This document shows positions 15,722 through 25,061 of a stretch of 64,000 nt of DNA, piece by piece. Source of the stretch: Micromonospora sp. LH3U1. Lineage in GTDB: Bacteria; Actinomycetota; Actinomycetes; Mycobacteriales; Micromonosporaceae. Positions within the stretch are counted from its first letter, which is position 1. Each line of letters begins with the position of its first letter. The notes under the pieces were generated by a model. It was not told the origin of the DNA. It worked only from the letters and a program-made list of their open reading frames with translations, and did not search any database. The stretch covers positions 6,943,501 through 7,007,500 of the forward strand of contig NZ_CP116936.1 of the NCBI RefSeq assembly GCF_028475105.1, in the 5' to 3' direction. The position numbers and the translations under genes are program-made.

Positions 15722-16633
15722 TCAGGCGAGCAGTTGGGCCGTCCGGAAGAGAACCAGGGCGAGCAGGATCAGCAGGATGATCGCACCGCCGGCGACCTGC
15801 ACCAACGTGCGTCGGCCGCGCGGCGCGTACGCGAGCACCAGCGCCAACAGCGCGCCGACCACCAGGCCACCCAGGTGCCCGGGGATGGAGATGCCCGGCA
15901 CGGCCAGCGTGAACACCAGGTTGATCACCAGGATCGGGATGATCTGGGAGATGTCCCGGCCCAGCTTGCGCTCGATGATGATCAGCGCGGCGAAGAGCCC
16001 GAAGATGGCGGTGGACGCCCCGGCGGTGGCGGAGTTCTGGGCGCTGAACAGGTAGGCGGCGACGTTGCCGCCGAGGCCCGCGATCAGGTAGAGCGCGGCG
16101 AACCGCACCCGCCCCAGGTTGGCCTCCAACGATCGGCCGAGCACCCACAGCGCCCACATGTTGAGCAACAGGTGGATCACGCCGTAGTGCAGGAACATGG
16201 CGGTGACCAGCCGGTACCACTGGCCGTCGGCGATGCCACCGAGCGTGCCGTCGGGGAAGACCGCCAGCCCGAGCACCGACCCCCAGTTGGTCAGCGGGGT
16301 GCTGCCACCCATCAGGCCGCCGAAGCCGGAACCGCCCACCGCCGCGTCCCCACCCCGGTCGGAGGCGATGGAGAGCAGCATGAGCAGCACGTTCACGGCG
16401 ATCAGCGCCTTGGTGACATAGCCGTGCCGGCCGGCCGCACCGCCACCGAAGGCGGTACGCGCCGGCCGGACACTGCGACGTCCCTCGTTGACGCACTCCG
16501 GGCACTGGTGCCCGACGGACGCCTCCCGCATGCAGTCCGGGCAGATCGGCCGGTCGCAGCGGGTGCACCGGACGTAGGTCTCCCGACCTGGGTGCCGGTA
16601 GCAGACCGGGGCGGTCGGAGGGGACTCGCTCAC
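15722..16633 (-). CDS. Rhomboid-family intramembrane serine protease with N-terminal zinc finger
   Basis: This is a 303-residue protein. Residues 11-47 hold a cysteine/histidine cluster (C11, H14, C23, C26, C31, C34, H42, C44, C47) of B-box type, common on actinobacterial rhomboids. Six membrane spans follow. HLLLNMWALWVLG gives the family His/Asn motif, catalytic Ser207 sits in GASTAIFG, and its partner His253 is in PGHLGGLVVG. Rhomboids cut transmembrane segments of substrates within the bilayer; the substrate here is unknown. It starts at GTG 16633. The cyclophilin gene lies 100 bases upstream in the same direction. Confidence 0.94.
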   Translation of the reverse strand: MSESPPTAPVCYRHPGRETYVRCTRCDRPICPDCMREASVGHQCPECVNEGRRSVRPARTAFGGGAAGRHGYVTKALIAVNVLLMLLSIASDRGGDAAVGGSGFGGLMGGSTPLTNWGSVLGLAVFPDGTLGGIADGQWYRLVTAMFLHYGVIHLLLNMWALWVLGRSLEANLGRVRFAALYLIAGLGGNVAAYLFSAQNSATAGASTAIFGLFAALIIIERKLGRDISQIIPILVINLVFTLAVPGISIPGHLGGLVVGALLALVLAYAPRGRRTLVQVAGGAIILLILLALVLFRTAQLLA

Positions 16634-16733
16634 CGGGCCGACCCTCCGTCCACCGCAGCGCGATACACCGGCGCCAGCCGGTGCGGTGCTCCGGAGCGCT
16701 CAATCATGCGAGCAAAGGTACCTCGCCGGTCAG

Positions 16734-17264
<531 letters not shown>

Positions 17265-17381
17265 GGGTACTCCTCACTTGTTGGTCAGTTCCATGCGGAT
17301 CCTCCCATGTGCCCGATCTGGCATCGCGGAGGCATCCGAAGGTGGAGGATGACGAAGGAACAATTCCCAGGAGGTAGGACC

Positions 17382-18125
17382 GTGTTTGGATTCGGGCGGC
17401 GTAAGTCCCAGGGGCAGCAGGCCTTGGCCGAGCTGAACCAGAGCATCAGCCACCTGGTACAGGCAGCCAACCACGCCGCGAAGGGCGCCGGCGCAACCGT
17501 CAGCCCTCGGGTCCAGGTGGCCCGGGGCTACGTCGGGCCGGCCGCGGTGAAGGTACGCGACCGCGCGTCGACCAGCTGGGGGACGACTCTCACCACGCTG
17601 GCACCACTGACGGCGGCGGCCCGTAACGGCGCCACGCAGGCAGGGCCGCTGACCAGGAAGGCCAAGTCGAAGACCATGCGGATCTCCGGTAAGAAGAAGC
17701 AGCCGCGCCGTCGCGGCTCGATGATGACCGGCCTGCTGGCGGCGGGTGCCATCGCCGGCCTGGCCGGCGCGGTCGCCCTGCGTCGCCGACGGGAGCAGCA
17801 GGAGTGGGCCGAGTACGACCCGACCCGCACCCTGGAGCCGATGCACGACGAGGTCGACTCGATCGAGGTACGGACGCCGTCCGCCACCAAGGGGACCGAC
17901 GGGTCCGCCATGACCGGTACGGCTGCCATGACCGGTGCGGGCAGCTCGGCGGTGGCCGGCGGCACGAGCGCCAGCACCACCGGCACGGCCAAGCAGACCG
18001 GTATCCGCCCGACCGACAAGGTTCCGTCGGTTGCCGAGGGTGCCACCGACGTCTCCGGTCGGCCGACCGACGACCTCACCAAGGCGCTGGGCAAGGACAC
18101 GGCCCGCACCAACGGCCGCCGCTGA
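17382..18125 (+). CDS. Hypothetical membrane-anchored protein, basic
   Basis: This is a 247-residue protein of unknown family. It opens MFGFGRRKSQGQQALAELNQ and continues with an alanine-rich amphipathic region and a strongly basic stretch (KKKQPRRRG). One clear hydrophobic helix follows (MMTGLLAAGAIAGLAGAVAL), ending in RRRREQQEWAEYDP. The last 90 residues are low-complexity threonine/alanine/glycine, probably disordered. The charge pattern places the basic side in the cytosol. GTG 17382 has an ideal AGGAGG 8 bases upstream; the long open frame before it is only a shadow of the cyclophilin gene. A terminator follows. Confidence 0.7.
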   Translation: MFGFGRRKSQGQQALAELNQSISHLVQAANHAAKGAGATVSPRVQVARGYVGPAAVKVRDRASTSWGTTLTTLAPLTAAARNGATQAGPLTRKAKSKTMRISGKKKQPRRRGSMMTGLLAAGAIAGLAGAVALRRRREQQEWAEYDPTRTLEPMHDEVDSIEVRTPSATKGTDGSAMTGTAAMTGAGSSAVAGGTSASTTGTAKQTGIRPTDKVPSVAEGATDVSGRPTDDLTKALGKDTARTNGRR

Positions 18126-18141
18126 CCGCAGCGTCACGGAC

Positions 18142-18183
18142 AAGCGCCGGCGAGGCGGGGACCACCCCGCACCGCCGGCGCTT
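18142..18183. terminator. Nested stem-loop between convergent genes
   Basis: Outer arms AAGCGCCGGCG (18142-18152) and CGCCGGCGCTT (18173-18183) enclose an inner stem GCGGGG/CCCCGC (18155-18160, 18165-18170). It starts 17 bases past the stop of the gene at 17382 and lies 41 bases from the end of corA on the other strand. Confidence 0.8.
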
Positions 18184-18223
18184 CCGCGTCCGGGTTGTGG
18201 TCCGACGCTGCCAGGCCGCTCGG

Positions 18224-19372
18224 TCAGAGCCAACCGTTACGGCGGAACCAACGGTAGAGAGCCAGGCTGACGCCGAGCATCAGGGCGAGTACGACGGGAT
18301 AGCCGTACGTCATCTTCAGCTCGGGCATGTTGTCGAAGTTCATCCCGTATATCCCGGCGATGGCGGTCCACACCGCGGCAATGCCAGCCCAGGCGGCGAT
18401 CTTGCGCATGTCGTTGTTCTGGTCGACGGTGACCTGCGCCAACCGCGCCTGGAGGATCGAGTTGAGCAGGTCGTCGTAGGAGTTGACCTGCTCCACGGTG
18501 CGGCTCAGGTGGTCCTGCACGTCCCGGAAGTAGCGCCGGATCTCCTTGGGCACCTCCCGGTTGACCTGGGAGGTCAGGGTCATCAGCGGGCGCTGCAGCG
18601 GGATCACCGCCCGCTTGAACTCCACCAGCTCGCGCTTCATCTGGTAGATCCGCTGGATCCGCCCATGGCCCTGACGGTCGAAGACCTCGGCCTCCAGCAT
18701 GTCCAGGTCGTCCTCGAGCTGGTCGGCGACCTCCAGGTAGAGGTCGACCACCCGGTCGGTCACCCCGTACGCCACCGCCCACGGGCCCTGGAGCAGCAGA
18801 TCCTGCTTGGTCTCCAGGTCGGCGCGGATCGGGGCGAGCCGGCAGGCATCACCGTGCCGGACGCTGATCACGAAGTTCGGGCCGATGAAGAGCATCACCT
18901 GACCGGTCTCCACGACCTCGGAGTTCTCGGTCAGCTCGGCGTGCTCGCAGTATCGGGCGGTGCGCAGCACCAGGAAGACGACATCGCCGAACCGCTCCAG
19001 CTTGGGGCGCTGCTCGGCCTTCACCGCGTCCTCGACGGCGAGCTCGTGCAGGCCGTAGGTCTCCGCGATGGCAGTCATCTCGGCCAGCTCCGGCTGGTGC
19101 AGGCCGATCCAGACGAAGCCGTGATCCTCGCGGCGGGCCGCGGCCAGCGCGTCCGCGTACGTCCAGTCGCCGGGTTGCCGCTTGCCGTCGACGTAGAGCG
19201 CGCAGTCGACCACGCCGCTGCGGCCGGTGCCAGTGGGGGTCGGCACGGGCGGCGAGCCGTCGGCGTTGAGGATCCGGGTCATCGCCCGGACCGGGGACGG
19301 CCACGCCCGAGGGCGTAGCACCCGACCGGTCGTCGACGATGCCGTCCGGTCCCGCTCTGTCCGATCCGTCAT
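18224..19372 (-). CDS. corA: CorA-family magnesium/cobalt transporter
   Basis: This is a 382-residue protein. A large acidic N-terminal cytosolic domain (AVEDAVKAEQRPKLERFGD is the conserved entry) leads into a long helix and then two C-terminal membrane spans. The selectivity motif YGMNF lies between them, and the final tail is basic (RWFRRNGWL). CorA forms a pentameric channel for Mg2+ uptake. ATG 19372 has GGGAGGT 6 bases upstream, so the proline-rich open frame before it is not coding. The gene converges with 17382, and about 300 bases without a gene lie upstream. Confidence 0.95.
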   Translation of the reverse strand: MTDRTERDRTASSTTGRVLRPRAWPSPVRAMTRILNADGSPPVPTPTGTGRSGVVDCALYVDGKRQPGDWTYADALAAARREDHGFVWIGLHQPELAEMTAIAETYGLHELAVEDAVKAEQRPKLERFGDVVFLVLRTARYCEHAELTENSEVVETGQVMLFIGPNFVISVRHGDACRLAPIRADLETKQDLLLQGPWAVAYGVTDRVVDLYLEVADQLEDDLDMLEAEVFDRQGHGRIQRIYQMKRELVEFKRAVIPLQRPLMTLTSQVNREVPKEIRRYFRDVQDHLSRTVEQVNSYDDLLNSILQARLAQVTVDQNNDMRKIAAWAGIAAVWTAIAGIYGMNFDNMPELKMTYGYPVVLALMLGVSLALYRWFRRNGWL

Positions 19373-19667
19373 CGCGTCACCTCCCGCGCTCAGCTGCGGC
19401 TTGCAGGCTACGCCGCCTGCGGTCGAGGACACGTGTGACGGCGGTCGCGTGGGGGCGGCACCGGGTGGGCCGGGCCGCATCGGGGGGGTGCGGGGACGAC
19501 ACGGCCCACCCGGCGCCTGTGGGGGCGGGGGGAGTGCTGCCGCGTCATCCGGGTCGCCCAGCCTGGAGGCCGGGCGGTGAGCTCCACTACACCTGACGGG
19601 TGACGCTCGCAGCATTGTGGGCCGCCGGCCGCCCGGGCGGGAGCCCCGGGACGGCCGGCATCGTCAT

Positions 19668-19687
19668 TCTGTCGGGAACCCGACAGA
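19668..19687 (-). terminator. Stem-loop at the end of the aminotransferase gene, in a 319-base gene-free gap
   Basis: TCTGTCGGG and CCCGACAGA (19668-19676, 19679-19687) form a 9-bp inverted repeat directly after the aminotransferase stop on the minus strand. The rest of the gap 19373-19691 holds the corA promoter region and a GC-rich stretch with short palindromes (around 19621-19655). I see no further gene in it. Confidence 0.65.
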
Positions 19688-19691
19688 CCAA

Positions 19692-20786
19692 TCAGCTGCG
19701 TACGGCTTCGACGGCCTCCGCGAGGCGGCGAACGCCCTCGTCGATCCGGTCGGCGGTCACCGCCGAGAAGGCAAGTCGAAGGGCGTGCTGCCCACCATCC
19801 AGCACGAAGTCGCTGCCCTTGACCACGGCGACGCCGCGCTCGGTCGCCGCCGGGGCGAGCCGGTCCACCAGGACGTCCTCCGGGAACTCCACCCAGAGGA
19901 AGTAGCCACCGTCGGGCTCCACGAACCGGGCCTGCGGCAGGTGCCGGCGCAGCGACTCGGCGAGCACCCGGGCTCGCTCGCCCAGCGCCGCGCGTACGGT
20001 CTCGATCGAACGGTCGATGTCACCGGAGACGCAGAACTGGTGCACGATCGCCTGGGACACCATCCCGGGCGAGATGTAGAGGCTGGTCGCGTTCTTGGCG
20101 ATGTCGGCGATCAGGTCCGCCGGGCCGACCAGGTAACCGACCCGCACACCCGGGCAGACCGTCTTGGTGAAGCTCGACGCGTGCACCACCACGTTGCGGG
20201 TGTCCAGCGAGAGCATCGACGGCAGTGCGTCACCACGGAAGCGGATGTCCGCGTACGGGTCGTCCTCGAAGATCGTGAACTCGTACTCGGCGGCCAGGTC
20301 GAGCAGCTCCCGACGCTTCTCCAGGGAGAGCGTCATGCCGGCCGGGTTCTGATAGTTCGGGATGACGTGGGCGAGCCGGGGTCGAACCCCGGACTCCAGC
20401 AGCTTGCGCAGCTCGGCGGTGTCCAGGCCATCCGGCTGGACCGAGATGCCGTGCAGCTCACTGCCCATCCGCTGAAGGTTGAGCAGCGTCCGGTCGTACG
20501 TCGGGCGTTCCACCACCACGGCGTCGCCGGGTCGGACCAGGTGGTCGAAGAGGAACGCGTCGGCCTGGAGCGACCCGTTGGTGATCAGCACCTGGTTGGC
20601 TTCGACCCCGTGCTTCTCGGCGATCCACTTTCGCAGCGGAAGGTAACCGACGGAGGTGCCGTACGCCGTGACCCCCGCAGGGTCGGCGTCGAAGGCGCGG
20701 ACGGCGGCGGCCTTGAGCCCCTCGACATCGACGATGTCCAGCGAGGGAGCGCCACGGGCAAAGGAGATCAACTGCTCGGCGGTCAT
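19692..20786 (-). CDS. PLP-dependent aminotransferase, class I fold (2-aminoadipate/MocR-like subgroup)
   Basis: This is a 364-residue fold-type I aminotransferase without a DNA-binding domain. Landmarks are YGTSVGYLPLR near residue 42, NPAG at 147-150, DDPY near 175-178, the Schiff-base lysine K208 in SSFTKTVCPGVRVGY, and a phosphate-binding arginine in GVRVGY. The sequence resembles LysN-type and aromatic aminotransferases related to MocR effector domains; the amino acid used cannot be assigned. ATG 20786 gives the expected N-terminus (MTAEQLISFARGAPS). The gene stands alone, with an SnoaL-like gene about 100 bases upstream. Confidence 0.88.
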   Translation of the reverse strand: MTAEQLISFARGAPSLDIVDVEGLKAAAVRAFDADPAGVTAYGTSVGYLPLRKWIAEKHGVEANQVLITNGSLQADAFLFDHLVRPGDAVVVERPTYDRTLLNLQRMGSELHGISVQPDGLDTAELRKLLESGVRPRLAHVIPNYQNPAGMTLSLEKRRELLDLAAEYEFTIFEDDPYADIRFRGDALPSMLSLDTRNVVVHASSFTKTVCPGVRVGYLVGPADLIADIAKNATSLYISPGMVSQAIVHQFCVSGDIDRSIETVRAALGERARVLAESLRRHLPQARFVEPDGGYFLWVEFPEDVLVDRLAPAATERGVAVVKGSDFVLDGGQHALRLAFSAVTADRIDEGVRRLAEAVEAVRS

Positions 20787-20892
20787 GGATGTTGAGCGTA
20801 CGGGCGGCGGCGGGGGACGCGCGGACGGCACGGCGATGTCCGCATCCTGAGCCACCGGGTCGGGTGACCCGACTCCACCGGTCGGCGGCAGA

Positions 20893-21351
20893 TCAGACCG
20901 GAAGGGCGAGCGCGTCGTGGTGCGCCGCCCGGGAAAGTCCCTCCAGCTGCACGCCGAGCGCATCGAGGAGCCGGCTCCAGTCGAAGTAGGAGCGCCAAGC
21001 GGTGATCCGACCCTTGCGGGCCCGGACCACGTCGGCCACCTCCCAGCTCACCACCCGGCCGGTGGGCGCGACGGTGCCGTACGGCGAATGCAACGTGCCG
21101 CTGTGGGTGCCGGTCAGGCGCAGCTCGACGGCCGCGCCACCTCCGGTGCGGACCGCGCCAAGCGGGTCGACCCGCAGGTCGGGGAACGCGCCGGTCCAGG
21201 TCCGCAGGAGCGCGGGCAGCTCGATCGGGCGCACCGTCACGCCCGGCATGGCGTAGAACGCCTCCGGGGCATAGAGATCCGGCAGGCGGGCCACGTCCCG
21301 ACGCAGGAGCATGGCGTACTGCTGCTCGACCAGTCGCTCCGCGTCGCGCAT
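20893..21351 (-). CDS. SnoaL/NTF2-like protein
   Basis: This is a 152-residue protein of the NTF2-like alpha+beta barrel fold. The pattern is clear: an N-terminal helix (ERLVEQQYAMLLRRDVARLPDLYAPEAFY), a VRPIELPALLRTWTGAFPDLRVD helix-strand, GTHSGTLHSPYGTVAPTGR in the beta sheet, and ITAWRSYFDWSRLLDALG at the end. These resemble SnoaL-like polyketide cyclase domains and ketosteroid-isomerase-like proteins, which are often not polyketide enzymes. No biosynthetic genes are near, so no cyclase role is implied. ATG 21351 is the start. Confidence 0.85.
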   Translation of the reverse strand: MRDAERLVEQQYAMLLRRDVARLPDLYAPEAFYAMPGVTVRPIELPALLRTWTGAFPDLRVDPLGAVRTGGGAAVELRLTGTHSGTLHSPYGTVAPTGRVVSWEVADVVRARKGRITAWRSYFDWSRLLDALGVQLEGLSRAAHHDALALPV

Positions 21352-21472
21352 CGGGACCTCCCCCGCGGGCCGCGGCACCTCCGCACCCGCAAGGGATCCC
21401 TACCCGTCTATCCGGCCGGGCACACCTACGCGCGCCGAGATTCCGACCCGCCCGGTCTGGTCGGCCCGCCGG

Positions 21473-21868
21473 TCACGACGCGGCGATGGCGGCCTGGTTC
21501 TCCGACCAGACCCGCATGATGTCCCGGACAGAGATCACCCCGGCCACCTCGCGGCCGTCCAGCACCACCAGGTGCCGGAACCCACCCCGCGCCATCGCGG
21601 CGGCAGCCTCGGCCACCGTCCACTCCGGCCCCGCGTAGACCACGTCCCAGGTCAGGTGGGCACCGGTGCGTTCCACGTCGCAGTCCAGGCCGGCGCCAAT
21701 GGCCTTCAACACGTCACGTTCGGTCATGATCCCGACGCCCTCGGAATCCGGGTCGATCACGACCGCCGACCCGACACCGCGGGCCGACATCATCCGGGCC
21801 GCCTGACGGAGCGTGTGCTCCGGACCGACGACGAGGACCTGGCTGGACATCGCATCCCGTACCTGCAT
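21473..21868 (-). CDS. Tandem CBS domain protein
   Basis: This is a 131-residue protein consisting of just two CBS motifs, roughly 5-60 and 72-125, with the typical GIMTERDVLKAI and GVISVRDIMRVW ends. Paired CBS domains bind adenosine nucleotides (AMP, ATP, SAM) and usually act as regulators; stand-alone pairs are frequent in actinobacteria and respond to energy state or hypoxia. ATG 21868 is preceded by GTG 21871 and a GAAGGGG ribosome site. It is divergent from a Nudix hydrolase across a 110-base promoter region. Confidence 0.92.
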   Translation of the reverse strand: MQVRDAMSSQVLVVGPEHTLRQAARMMSARGVGSAVVIDPDSEGVGIMTERDVLKAIGAGLDCDVERTGAHLTWDVVYAGPEWTVAEAAAAMARGGFRHLVVLDGREVAGVISVRDIMRVWSENQAAIAAS

Positions 21869-21981
21869 CACGCATCACCCCTTCGGGACGGTGGCATCCG
21901 GTACGGACATGGTGGTCCGTAGATGTTTCCGGGACAAGACCGAACATCGCCGAACCACCGGACGCTCGCTACTGTCGGACG

Positions 21982-22431
21982 GTGTCCACCGAGCCCCTGC
22001 GCTGCGCCGGCGCGCTGATCGTCGACCATGACGGCCGTATCTTCTTCCAGCGCCGCTCACCGCACCGGCGCCTCTTTCCCGACTGTTGGGACATTGTCGG
22101 CGGCCATCTGGAGCCCGGCGAGGAGATCGACGAGGCGCTCCGCCGGGAGATCACCGAGGAGACCGGCTGGTTCCTCTCACACGTCCTCGGCCAGGTGGGC
22201 GAGTACAGCTACGTGGGCGACGACGGCCTGGCCCGGATCGAGTACGACTTCCTGGTCCGCGTCGACGGTGACCTCGACCGCCCGACGCTGGAGGCCGGCA
22301 AGCACACCGAGTACCGCTGGCTGGCCGAACACGAGGTGACCGTGCTGGACGAGCACCGCGACGTCAACGACGGGCTGATCCGGCGGATCGCGGAGGAGGG
22401 CTTCGCCGTCCTGCGGTCGATCGGTCTGTGA
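21982..22431 (+). CDS. Nudix hydrolase
   Basis: This is a 149-residue hydrolase of nucleoside diphosphates linked to another group. The complete Nudix box runs from about residue 41 to 63 with G-x5-E-x7-REITEE-x-GW, and the glutamates that bind magnesium are intact. The substrate cannot be deduced. The start is GTG 21982. Its stop overlaps the next gene by 4 bases (GTGA), so the two are co-translated. Confidence 0.93.
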   Translation: MSTEPLRCAGALIVDHDGRIFFQRRSPHRRLFPDCWDIVGGHLEPGEEIDEALRREITEETGWFLSHVLGQVGEYSYVGDDGLARIEYDFLVRVDGDLDRPTLEAGKHTEYRWLAEHEVTVLDEHRDVNDGLIRRIAEEGFAVLRSIGL

Positions 22432-23195
22432 ACACCGTCGAGCTGGCGCCGCACCGGATCGCCGGGCTGCTCGCCCCTGCCGTGGACCGGACCTTCCGCG
22501 CCGGCATGCTGGCCGGCCGCGACGGTGGCGGCGCCGAGCTGTCCCAGCGGTACGGAGGCGTGGCGGCGAGCGGCTTCCTGGTCGACCTGCGCACCCGGCT
22601 GGCCGCACCCGGTGGCACGGTCGACGGGCCGGCGTTCGCGGCGATCACCCGCTACCACGACCCGGTCGCCTGCCAGCGGACCGTGGACAAACAGGTGGCG
22701 CACGGGATGCTCCACCGCAGCCCAGGCGGCGCGCTCTCCGCCACCGAGCGCGGTGCGGCCTTCCTCAGCGAGCTGTACCAGGTGCACGCCGAGGTCACCG
22801 AGGAACTGTGGGCCGGGCACGACGAGCGGGTGTCACGGCTGGTGGCGGCGCTCGGCCGGCTACTGGCGTACGCCCTGGTGCTGGCCGACGAGGAGAGGGA
22901 CCGGGGCGGCTCGGCCTTCGCCGCGATGGCGCCACCGTACGAGCCGGACGGCACCCCGTCGGGCGTGCTGCTGCTCAACCGGCTCGGCACGCTGCGATAC
23001 CACCGCGCCGACGCGCACGCCGCCGCCTGGGCTGCCGCCGGGCACACCGCATCGAGCATCGCCGCCCTGCCCACCGGCCCCGAGCGGCTCGCCATCGAGC
23101 TGGAAACCGACCGACGGGCAGCCGGGCCGTACGCCGCGCTCAGTGCCGAGGAGCGGCTGACCATGCTCGCCGACCTGGCGGCGTTGCCCGGCTGA
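22428..23195 (+). CDS. SCO6745-type hypothetical protein with winged-helix-like middle
   Basis: This is a 255-residue cytosolic protein. N-terminal helices are followed by a segment like a winged helix (CQRTVDKQVAHGMLHRSPGGALSATERG), then a helical C-terminal half rich in alanine ending SAEERLTMLADLAALPG. The layout fits a family of actinobacterial uncharacterised proteins sometimes described as MarR-like; I cannot name a ligand. It is coupled to the Nudix hydrolase by a 4-base overlap. The next operon starts 79 bases downstream. Confidence 0.65.
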   Translation: MNTVELAPHRIAGLLAPAVDRTFRAGMLAGRDGGGAELSQRYGGVAASGFLVDLRTRLAAPGGTVDGPAFAAITRYHDPVACQRTVDKQVAHGMLHRSPGGALSATERGAAFLSELYQVHAEVTEELWAGHDERVSRLVAALGRLLAYALVLADEERDRGGSAFAAMAPPYEPDGTPSGVLLLNRLGTLRYHRADAHAAAWAAAGHTASSIAALPTGPERLAIELETDRRAAGPYAALSAEERLTMLADLAALPG

Positions 23196-23274
23196 CCCGG
23201 TTGGCCGGAGCGGCGCGGCCACCCGGCGCTATCCTCCAGCGGTGACGGGGAGCAGGACGAGGGAGGATCTCGCG

Positions 23275-24006
23275 ATGATCGGAATGGTGCTCGCGGCCGG
23301 AGCAGGACGCCGGCTGCGCCCGTACACCGACACCCTGCCGAAGGCGTTGGTGCCGGTGGACGGTGAGACCACGATCCTGGACATCGCGCTGGGCAACCTC
23401 GCCGAGGTCGGGCTCACCGACATCGTGATCGTGGTCGGCTACGCGGCGGACGCGGTCCGCGAGCGGCAGGCCGACCTGGAGAAGCGGTACGGGGTCACGC
23501 TCACCCTGGTGCACAACGACAAGGCCGAGGAGTGGAACAACGCCTACTCGCTCTGGCTGGCCCGGGAGTACTTCGCGCGCGGGGTGCTGCTGGTCAACGG
23601 GGACACCGTGCACCCGGTGAGCGTGGAGAAGACCCTGCTCGCCGAGCGTGGGCCGGGCATCCTGCTCGCCGTGGACACGCTCAAGCCGCTGGCCGACGAG
23701 GAGATGAAGACCACCTTCGACGCCGCCGGCCAGCTCACCCGGATCACCAAGCTGATGGACCCGGGCGAGGCGTACGGGGAGTACATCGGCGCGACGCTGA
23801 TCGAGCCGCAGGTCGCCGACGCCCTCGCCGACGCGCTGGAGGCGACCTGGCGGCGCGACCCGAACCTGTACTACGAGGACGGCTACCAGGAGTTCTCCGA
23901 CCGGGGCGGGGAGGTGCGGGCGGCGCCGATCGGTGACGTCCCGTGGGTCGAGGTCGACAATCACGCCGACCTGGCCCGCGCGCGGGAGATCGCGTGCCGC
24001 TACTAG
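23275..24006 (+). CDS. Sugar/polyol-phosphate nucleotidyltransferase (LicC/IPCT-like cytidylyltransferase)
   Basis: This is a 243-residue nucleotidyltransferase. The nucleotide-binding P-loop-like motif LAAGAGRRLRPYTDTLPKAL spans residues 6-25, the metal site is VNGDTV, and the WNNAYSLWLAREY stretch resembles the NNIYSL motif of phosphocholine and inositol-1-phosphate cytidylyltransferases. It would activate a phosphorylated alcohol as a CDP (or other NDP) derivative. ATG 23275 has GGGAGG 8 bases upstream. The end overlaps the dehydrogenase gene by 13 bases, and a CDP-alcohol phosphatidyltransferase follows, which supports CTP as donor. Confidence 0.82.
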   Translation: MIGMVLAAGAGRRLRPYTDTLPKALVPVDGETTILDIALGNLAEVGLTDIVIVVGYAADAVRERQADLEKRYGVTLTLVHNDKAEEWNNAYSLWLAREYFARGVLLVNGDTVHPVSVEKTLLAERGPGILLAVDTLKPLADEEMKTTFDAAGQLTRITKLMDPGEAYGEYIGATLIEPQVADALADALEATWRRDPNLYYEDGYQEFSDRGGEVRAAPIGDVPWVEVDNHADLARAREIACRY

Positions 24007-25061
24007 CGCGGAGCGTCCTGACCCCGCTGCACATCGACGTGCGCCGGGGTGCGGTCGCCGACCTCGGCGCGATCCTGGCTGACGGGCGGATCTCCGCCGG
24101 CGGTGACGTCGCGGTGGTGGTCGGCCCAGGTCAGGGTGCCCAGATCGCGGAGATGATCCGGCCGTCGCTGCGGACGGCCGACGTGTTCACCGTCGCCGGG
24201 GGCACCCTGGACGCCGCCGACGACCTCGGCGGCAAACTCCGCGCCCGGTCGTACGACGCGGTGGTCGGCATCGGTGGCGGCAAGACCATCGACGTGGCCA
24301 AGTACGCGGCGACCCGCCGGGGTCTCCCGATGGTGTCGGTCGCGACGAGCCTCGCCAACGACGGGATCGCCTCCCCGGTGGCCAGCCTCATCACCGATGG
24401 GCTCAAGGGCTCCTACGGGGTGCACATCCCGATCGCGGTGATCGTCGACCTGGACTTCGTGGAGAGCGGCCCGGACCGGCACAACCGGGCCGGCATCGGC
24501 GACGTGATCAGCAACATCAGCGCGCTGGCCGACTGGGAGCTGGCCCGCCGGGTACGCGTCGAGCCGTTCGACGGGCTGGCCGCCTCGCTCTCCCGGGCGG
24601 GCGCCGAAGCGGTGCTCAACCACCCGGGCGACATGGCCGACGACGCCTTCGTCACCGTGCTGGCCGAAGCGCTGATCTCCAGCGGCCTGGCCATGGCGAT
24701 CGAGGGGACCAGCCGCCCGTGCAGTGGCGGCTGCCACGAGATCATGCACGCCATCGACGCGCTCTTCCCCGGCACCGCCTCGCACGGCGAGCTGGCCGGG
24801 CTGGGTGCGCTGTTCTGCACCTGGCTGCGCGGGGACCTGCGCCGCTTCGGGGAGATGTCGGCCTGCCTGGCCCGGCACGGTCTGCCCCGGCTCCCCGCCG
24901 AGGTGGCGCTCACCGACGACCAGTTCGTGGAGGCGGTCCAGTTCGCGCCACGTACCCGACCGGACCGGTACACCATCCTCGAGCACCTGGCGCTGTCGCC
25001 TACCGAGACGCGGGAGCGGCTGGCAGACTACGCCGGTGCAATCCGCGACCAGCTTGGCTGA
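23994..25061 (+). CDS. Iron/zinc-containing dehydrogenase of the glycerol-1-phosphate dehydrogenase (AraM/EgsA) group
   Basis: This is a 355-residue enzyme. NAD(P)-binding GIGGGKTID lies at about 92-100, and metal ligands are likely Asp170 in GIGDVISN and histidines in CHEIMHAID (H248/H252) and ASHGELAGLG (H264). The pattern HxxxHAxD...P-x4-HGE is that of sn-glycerol-1-phosphate dehydrogenases and not of the alcohol dehydrogenase branch. The expected reaction is reduction of a dihydroxyacetone-phosphate-like ketone to a polyol phosphate. GTG 23994 sits inside the preceding gene. The neighbours supply nucleotide activation and phosphatidyl transfer. Confidence 0.82.
   Translation: MPLLARSVLTPLHIDVRRGAVADLGAILADGRISAGGDVAVVVGPGQGAQIAEMIRPSLRTADVFTVAGGTLDAADDLGGKLRARSYDAVVGIGGGKTIDVAKYAATRRGLPMVSVATSLANDGIASPVASLITDGLKGSYGVHIPIAVIVDLDFVESGPDRHNRAGIGDVISNISALADWELARRVRVEPFDGLAASLSRAGAEAVLNHPGDMADDAFVTVLAEALISSGLAMAIEGTSRPCSGGCHEIMHAIDALFPGTASHGELAGLGALFCTWLRGDLRRFGEMSACLARHGLPRLPAEVALTDDQFVEAVQFAPRTRPDRYTILEHLALSPTETRERLADYAGAIRDQLG

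Noticed and set aside
19373..19667. Coding potential upstream of corA
   Set aside because: The open frame is proline-rich and lacks a ribosome site, while corA has a clear one at 19372.
20893..21351. Polyketide cyclase of a biosynthetic cluster
   Set aside because: SnoaL-like folds are common, and no polyketide or tailoring genes are found nearby.
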